This document shows positions 58,994 to 64,000 of a DNA stretch of 64,000 bases, one piece after another. Each line of letters begins with the position of its first letter. Positions within the stretch are counted from its first letter, which is position 1. A model generated the notes under the pieces. The model saw only the letters and a list, made by a program, of their open reading frames with translations, did not search any database and was not told where the DNA came from. The translations under genes were made by a program, and so were the position numbers. Source of the stretch: Bacteroidota bacterium (lineage in GTDB: Bacteria > Bacteroidota > Bacteroidia > Flavobacteriales > Flavobacteriaceae); NCBI GenBank assembly GCA_024279425.1, contig JAJRRO010000028.1, positions 1 through 64,000 on the forward strand, in the 5' to 3' direction.

Positions 58994-61351
58994 TCATTCG
59001 GTACGCAGGCTTTTTACCGGGTTTGCAACCGCAGCTTTGACCGCTTGGAAGCTTACTGTCAAAAGTGCAATACAAATAGCGACAATGCCTGCAATGACAA
59101 ACACCCAAATATTGATATCAATGCGATAGGCAAAACTTTCCAGCCAGTTTTGCATGGCCCACCAGGCAAGTGGGCCGGCAATTAAAAGAGCGACTAACAC
59201 CAAGCGCATAAAGTCTTTTGACAATAATTGCACGATTCCTACAACGCTGGATCCCAATACTTTTCGTAACCCGATTTCTTTTTTACGCTGTTCTGCTGTA
59301 TAGGCAGCAAGGCCGAATAAGCCCAAACAGGAGATGATAATTGCTAGCAGCGCAAAGATCTGAGAAAGGTTTCCTATGAGTTTTTCGCTTTTAAATCTAG
59401 CATTAAAGGCATCGTCTACAAATTCATACTCAAAGGGAAAGGCGGGATTATGTTTCTTCATTATACCCTCCATAGTGGCCAGAGTTTCGTTCATTGCAAT
59501 CCCTACTTTACTTTTTACATACAGAAATTTTGCATCGCCGTGATAGTTGAAAAACATGACCGGATCACTAGTGCCGTACATATCGCCATACAAATAGTCT
59601 TTTACAATACCTACAACCGTGTAGACGTCATCATCGCGCCTAACCGTTTTACCTACGGCACTTCCCTTGCCCATTAATCGCGCAAAAGTCTCTGTGACCA
59701 GAATATTATTATTGGGGTTATCGATATCATCGTTAAAACCCCTGCCTTCTAAAATTTCCATGCCCGTTGTTTCAAAAAAACCGGAACTTATGTATCTAGA
59801 TGAAATCAAAACGTCCTCGGTTTCCGTACCACCTTGCCACTCGAAACCCCAACCATTATTTCCTCCTGAGAGGACTTCCGAATTAGTCAATCCTACATTC
59901 TGGATCATTCCCGATGCGATCATATCCTGTTGTATAGGATTGAAATTTTTAATGACATCCCCGTTTACCGGAAGCTTAATTAGATTTTCTTTCTCAAATC
60001 CCAGATCACGGCTTTTTACGTGATTTACTTGTTGGTATACAATGATGGTACTGATTATAAAAACTATGGAAACGGTAAATTGGGCGATTACCAACCCTTT
60101 CCGGATCATAGTGGCACTGCCATGTTTGCTACGAGCCCCTTTCAGGACTTCAACAGGTTTGAAAGAGGATAAATAGAAAGCTGGATACCATCCTGCAAGA
60201 AGACCACATATCAGGGTTATGCCTAAAAGTGAAAGTATATGGGTGGCATCGAAAAGGCGAAGTTCCAACTGTTTTTCGATAAGAATATTGAATTGAGGTA
60301 ATAGAACCATTAATAAAAGGACGCTCACAGTGGCTGCAAATGTTGCAGTTATCAACGCTTCTGCCATAAACTGCGAAATCAATGTTCCCTTCCCGGAGCC
60401 CAATACTTTACGCACGCCAACTTCGTTGGCCCTTTTTTCGCTACTAGCAGTAGAAAGGTTCATGAAATTGATACAGGCGATCAAGAGGATAATAATGGCG
60501 ATAAGCGCAAATAATCGCACATACGTAATTTTACCACCTACCTTCTTTCCCCCTTCAAAGTTGGATCTCAAGTACCAATCTTTCATTGAATGAAGAAAGG
60601 CAACAGTGTCTTCATCTCCAGTTTTTGCCGGAAGGATTTTACGTACCATGGCATCAACGGTCTCAAAATCAGCTTCGGGGGATAGTTCTACAAAAGTGTC
60701 CGAAAAAAGGCTCCCATATTCCGTCATCCACGGCCTATCGGCCACAATTCTTTCGAACGGGGCAACCCAATCGAACCAATAGCTCACATTAGTCGGCAAA
60801 TTTTCGAAAACCCCGGTAATGATAAAGTTCGTATCATTGTTCACTCGAACCACCTTGCCCAATGCGGATGTGCCTGCCCCATAAAGGTGGGTCGCAGTTT
60901 CTTCGGAAATGACAATAGCATCATGTTCCTTAAAGGCATTCTCAAGATTTCCTTCTAGAAAGGTGAGACTGAACATATCCAGAAAATCAGGATCTGCGAA
61001 CCTTCCATATTTATTGATTGAATTCTCGCCGACCTCAAAAAGAAGGTCTTCATCGGTTGTTCGGGAACTTCCGACAATTCCGGGAACTTCATCTTTCATT
61101 ACTTTTGCCAGCGGACCCGGTGTAGATTGATAAACGGTACGCCATTCCCCTTCGAACTGTTGGTTAGTGGGCACATAATAAACTAGGTCCTGTTTAGGAA
61201 AAGAACTATCAAAGTTCAATTCATCTTCTACCCATAAAAAAATAAGACTGGCGCATGTAATGCCAATGGCCAATCCAAAAATATTGAGGGAGCTAAAACC
61301 TTTGTTTTTGCAGAGGGTTCGCCACGCGATTTTTAAATAGTTCTTAAACAT
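58994..61351 (-). CDS. FtsX/MacB-type ABC permease (array member 2)
   Basis: 785 aa, starting MFKNYLKIAWRTLCKNKG. TM1 covers about 20-42 (NIFGLAIGITCASLIFLWV). Coupling segments NEVGVRKVLGSGK and KEIGLRKVLGSSV. C-terminal NPVKSLRTE. It shares with members 1 and 3 the leader AAAACGAGAAC just before the ATG. The gap to member 3 is 29 bp. Substrate unknown. Confidence 0.92.
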   Translation of the reverse strand: MFKNYLKIAWRTLCKNKGFSSLNIFGLAIGITCASLIFLWVEDELNFDSSFPKQDLVYYVPTNQQFEGEWRTVYQSTPGPLAKVMKDEVPGIVGSSRTTDEDLLFEVGENSINKYGRFADPDFLDMFSLTFLEGNLENAFKEHDAIVISEETATHLYGAGTSALGKVVRVNNDTNFIITGVFENLPTNVSYWFDWVAPFERIVADRPWMTEYGSLFSDTFVELSPEADFETVDAMVRKILPAKTGDEDTVAFLHSMKDWYLRSNFEGGKKVGGKITYVRLFALIAIIILLIACINFMNLSTASSEKRANEVGVRKVLGSGKGTLISQFMAEALITATFAATVSVLLLMVLLPQFNILIEKQLELRLFDATHILSLLGITLICGLLAGWYPAFYLSSFKPVEVLKGARSKHGSATMIRKGLVIAQFTVSIVFIISTIIVYQQVNHVKSRDLGFEKENLIKLPVNGDVIKNFNPIQQDMIASGMIQNVGLTNSEVLSGGNNGWGFEWQGGTETEDVLISSRYISSGFFETTGMEILEGRGFNDDIDNPNNNILVTETFARLMGKGSAVGKTVRRDDDVYTVVGIVKDYLYGDMYGTSDPVMFFNYHGDAKFLYVKSKVGIAMNETLATMEGIMKKHNPAFPFEYEFVDDAFNARFKSEKLIGNLSQIFALLAIIISCLGLFGLAAYTAEQRKKEIGLRKVLGSSVVGIVQLLSKDFMRLVLVALLIAGPLAWWAMQNWLESFAYRIDINIWVFVIAGIVAICIALLTVSFQAVKAAVANPVKSLRTE

Positions 61352-61407
61352 GGTTCTCGTTTTTCTTGTGCTGAACTCGTTTCGGCATCTGATTATGATA
61401 TACTATT

Positions 61408-63819
61408 TCATTCGGTACGCAGGCTTTTTACGGGGTTCACACTCGCTGCCTTGATAGCCTGAAAACTGATGGTCAAAAGTGTAATAAACAATGCCCCTGC
61501 AATGGCCAGCCCAAAAATCCACCAAGAGATTTCCATTCGATATTCATAGTTCTGTAGCCATTGGCCCATAAAGTGATAGATTATAGGAATAGCGATTAAA
61601 CTAGAAATCAATACCAGCAACACGAAATCTTTAGAAAGCATTTTCCAGAGATTCAGAACAGATGCTCCCAAAACCTTGCGCACTCCGATTTCTTTGGTGC
61701 GCTGTTCGGCTATGAAGGAGGCCAGACCAAAAAGACCAAGACAACTAATCAGAATGGCCAAAAGCGTAAAGACCCCTGCTAGATTTCCCAAGCGCTGCTC
61801 CGATTCGAATTTTAGATCGTAGACCTCGTCAACAAAACCATAATCAAATTTGGCTGAAGGTACTACCTTGGCGAATACCGCTTCGATTTTTGAAATGGCT
61901 GAACTTGCACTTGATTCTGATTTTAATTTGATATTGATATAACTCACGTTGTCATAGTTGACAAAAAACAGAGCCTGTTTTACCGATTGGTACGGAGACT
62001 GCATAACCATATCTTTGGTGACCCCAATGATTTTGGCACGCTCATTTCCGCCCGTAATATATTCTCCGACCGGGTTTTCCAGCCCCATATACTTTTGGGC
62101 TGATTCGTTTATGATTACAGCTGCTGAGTCCGAGGCGAATTCCCTTGAAAAATCCCTTCCATCTAAAAATTGCCATCCCACAGTTTTTCCATAATCGTGT
62201 GTTATCCGAAGTATTCCAAAATCCGGTTGCATTTCTGGATCCTTTCCTGTCCAGTTGATGCCCCCGCCACCATTGCTATATACACCGATCAAAGGGGAAG
62301 AAGATTGTGCCATTTCTTCAACTACCCCGGTGTTCTTCAGCTCGGCACGTAACAAATCGTATTTGCCTGCGTATTCTGGATCGTTCATCTGAATCGATAT
62401 CAAATTATTTTGATCATATCCGATAGGTCTGTCCTTGGTAAATTCAATCTGATTGAAAACGATGACCGTACCCACGGCGAGCATTATGGAAACCGAAAAT
62501 TGGAATATGACCAAAACCTTTCTTGGTACCGTTGCATAAGGCCCTGCCCTAAAAGTGCCCTTTAAAACTTTGATAGGACTGAAAGAAGATAGATATAATG
62601 CCGGATAACTACCTGCCAACAGCCCTGTAAGGAATGTAAAAGATACTATCGCTATCCAGAAAAATGGGTTGCTCCACGGGATACCCATGTTTTTTCCTGC
62701 AAGTTCATTGAACCATGGAAGGGAAAGTAATACCAGGAAAAAAGCCAATACCGTTGCAAGGCTTGAAATCAATAATGATTCGCTCAAAAACTGAATGACC
62801 AGCTGCATCTTTTTAGACCCGACTGTCTTTCGGATGCCTACTTCTTTGGAACGTTTTTCAGAACGTGCCGTACTCAAGTTCATAAAGTTGATACAGGCCA
62901 AAAACAGTACGAATATGCCGATAGCGATAAACAACCACACAAAAGTGATGCGGCCCTTGGTGGGCATACCTTGTTCGTCGAATTCGGAATACAAATGCCA
63001 TTCGTCCATCTGATAAGCAAAAGGATGGATAACTCGTTCTTCATATGCCTCGACATTATCAGGAGGGCCGTACTGTGGATATAAATTTCGTAAAGCCATA
63101 TTAGCGGCTTCAAAGGAAATTCCAGGTTTTAGTTTTACATAGAGCTGAAAAGACCAGTCGTCCCAAACTGTTTTGACCCGTGCAAATCGTTCTGGTTCAT
63201 TGGCTTCCGTTAGATTCCAATTTGCAAAGAATTTCACATTCTCAAAGCTGTTGTTTTTTGGCAAATCTTTATAAACCCCCTTGACGACAGCATCCATCTC
63301 ATTGTTTATTTTTATGGATTTCCCTATGGGGTCTTCTTTACCGAAAACTGCAAATGCCGCCGATTCGGATACAACCACTGAATTCAATTCTTCTAGACTT
63401 GCATGGGAACCTCTTATCATATCCAGTGAGAGCATTTCCAATGCATCACTTTCTATAAACTGTCCGGTTTGCGTATAGTTTTCCCCTGCGTTGGTCAGCA
63501 CATAATCACCGACCCAAGTCGCTCTCAAAACATTTTCGAAATAATCGGAATAATTTTCTTTGATGACGGTACCCATGATGTACATAGTGGAGGGGAACGA
63601 GCCAATCTCACCAGTATCCAAGTTTTTACTTCGATTAAAAATCTGAGCGATCTTATCATGGTTTTCGTGGTATTTGTTGAATGTGAATTCATCTATTACC
63701 CAAAGCCCGATCATTATGACCACTGCCATTCCCAAGGCCAACCCACCAATATTTATAACTGAATATCCTTTGTTTCGTTTTAGGTTTCTCCAAGCAATTT
63801 TTAAATAGTTCTTAAACAT
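61408..63819 (-). CDS. FtsX/MacB-type ABC permease (array member 1)
   Basis: 803 aa from the ATG at 63819 (MFKNYLKIAWRNLKRNKG), the family's N-terminus. The frame is open a further 57 codons upstream, to 63990, but those residues have no family match and precede the conserved leader. Coupling segments KEVGIRKTVGSKK and KEIGVRKVLGASV. C-terminal NPVKSLRTE. It is the first array gene in the window in transcription order; more may lie beyond 64000. Confidence 0.92.
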   Translation of the reverse strand: MFKNYLKIAWRNLKRNKGYSVINIGGLALGMAVVIMIGLWVIDEFTFNKYHENHDKIAQIFNRSKNLDTGEIGSFPSTMYIMGTVIKENYSDYFENVLRATWVGDYVLTNAGENYTQTGQFIESDALEMLSLDMIRGSHASLEELNSVVVSESAAFAVFGKEDPIGKSIKINNEMDAVVKGVYKDLPKNNSFENVKFFANWNLTEANEPERFARVKTVWDDWSFQLYVKLKPGISFEAANMALRNLYPQYGPPDNVEAYEERVIHPFAYQMDEWHLYSEFDEQGMPTKGRITFVWLFIAIGIFVLFLACINFMNLSTARSEKRSKEVGIRKTVGSKKMQLVIQFLSESLLISSLATVLAFFLVLLSLPWFNELAGKNMGIPWSNPFFWIAIVSFTFLTGLLAGSYPALYLSSFSPIKVLKGTFRAGPYATVPRKVLVIFQFSVSIMLAVGTVIVFNQIEFTKDRPIGYDQNNLISIQMNDPEYAGKYDLLRAELKNTGVVEEMAQSSSPLIGVYSNGGGGINWTGKDPEMQPDFGILRITHDYGKTVGWQFLDGRDFSREFASDSAAVIINESAQKYMGLENPVGEYITGGNERAKIIGVTKDMVMQSPYQSVKQALFFVNYDNVSYINIKLKSESSASSAISKIEAVFAKVVPSAKFDYGFVDEVYDLKFESEQRLGNLAGVFTLLAILISCLGLFGLASFIAEQRTKEIGVRKVLGASVLNLWKMLSKDFVLLVLISSLIAIPIIYHFMGQWLQNYEYRMEISWWIFGLAIAGALFITLLTISFQAIKAASVNPVKSLRTE

Positions 63820-64000
63820 TGTTCTCGTTTTTTGATTGATGATTCTCTTGATGAATAAACTAAACTCATCATTACTCCCCTTTAGAGATATAGAGGGCTT
63901 ATATCCTTGCCCCAATCGCCCGATTAAGGCTTTCTGTAACGACTTGTCCGTCAAATAAATTAATGATCCTATGGGCATAATGCGAATCATGGTCGGAGTG
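63820..64000. other. Upstream region of the permease array
   Basis: It contains the A-rich leader of array member 1 (AAAAAACGAGAACA on the minus strand at 63820-63833). The remainder may hold the array promoter or the end of an upstream gene. No feature can be identified. Confidence 0.4.

Noticed and set aside
63820-63990. A 57-residue N-terminal extension of permease member 1
   Set aside because: The family N-terminus begins at the ATG at 63819, which follows the same leader as members 2 and 3; the extension has no similarity to any of the ten permeases.
1-64000. CRISPR arrays, rRNA genes, intact tRNA genes
   Set aside because: No regularly spaced repeats or rRNA-like sequence seen; the only tRNA sequence is the half gene at 142-183.

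Overview
The window reads as chromosomal DNA of a marine, polysaccharide-degrading Flavobacteriia-type Bacteroidota (Zobellia, Maribacter or Arenibacter-like; genus is inference). Support comes from a SusC/SusD pair with an STN-bearing receptor, a Bacteroidota-type ECF sigma factor with a FecR anti-sigma, UnbV/FG-GAP lipoproteins, sulfatases, A-rich leaders instead of Shine-Dalgarno sequences, and a moderately low GC content.

Region 1 (1-2940) is mobile-element territory. It holds the last 46 codons of a tyrosine recombinase abutting the 3' half of a tRNA-Asn(GUU) gene, which looks like an integration junction. A terminator follows, then an IS21-type insertion sequence (istA intact, istB frameshifted).

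Region 2 (3340-36595) is a large polysaccharide-utilisation locus. It contains a LacI-type regulator, a divergent ECF sigma/FecR pair, SusC and SusD, a 1.1-kaa UnbV/FG-GAP lipoprotein, a GH20-like enzyme, an SGNH-hydrolase-like lipoprotein, a CE1-like esterase, a second FG-GAP lipoprotein, a sulfatase, a frameshifted GMC oxidoreductase and a heparinase II/III-like lyase. A CE7-like esterase and a GH88 unsaturated glucuronyl hydrolase lie on the opposite strand. KduI, KduD, a DUF4861 lipoprotein and a second sulfatase follow. Together they suggest uptake and degradation of a sulfated, probably acylated, uronic-acid polysaccharide: lyase cuts it, sulfatases and esterases strip substituents, GH88 releases the unsaturated uronate, and KduI then KduD turn it into 2-keto-3-deoxygluconate. 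KDG kinase and KDPG aldolase are not in the window. A glycosaminoglycan-like substrate is a reasonable guess (GH88 plus GH20-like plus heparinase-like lyase), but an algal sulfated glucuronan is equally possible.

Inside region 2, 34183-35023 is a gene graveyard: a Gfo/Idh/MocA oxidoreductase 5' remnant, a perfect 38-bp palindrome, the 5' third of a C5-cytosine DNA methyltransferase, and the 3' end of a CocE/NonD-type hydrolase fused in frame to it. Another remnant (FG-GAP/UnbV type) lies at about 36750-36863.

Region 3 (37024-63819) is one tightly packed minus-strand array: ten FtsX/MacB-type ABC permeases of about 800 aa, a DUF2911 protein, a DUF2807 protein, and a single ATP-binding protein as the last gene. 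One permease carries an internal amber stop; two neighbours look recently duplicated or gene-converted. What the array exports or senses is not evident from sequence, and it is the best candidate here for poorly described biology.
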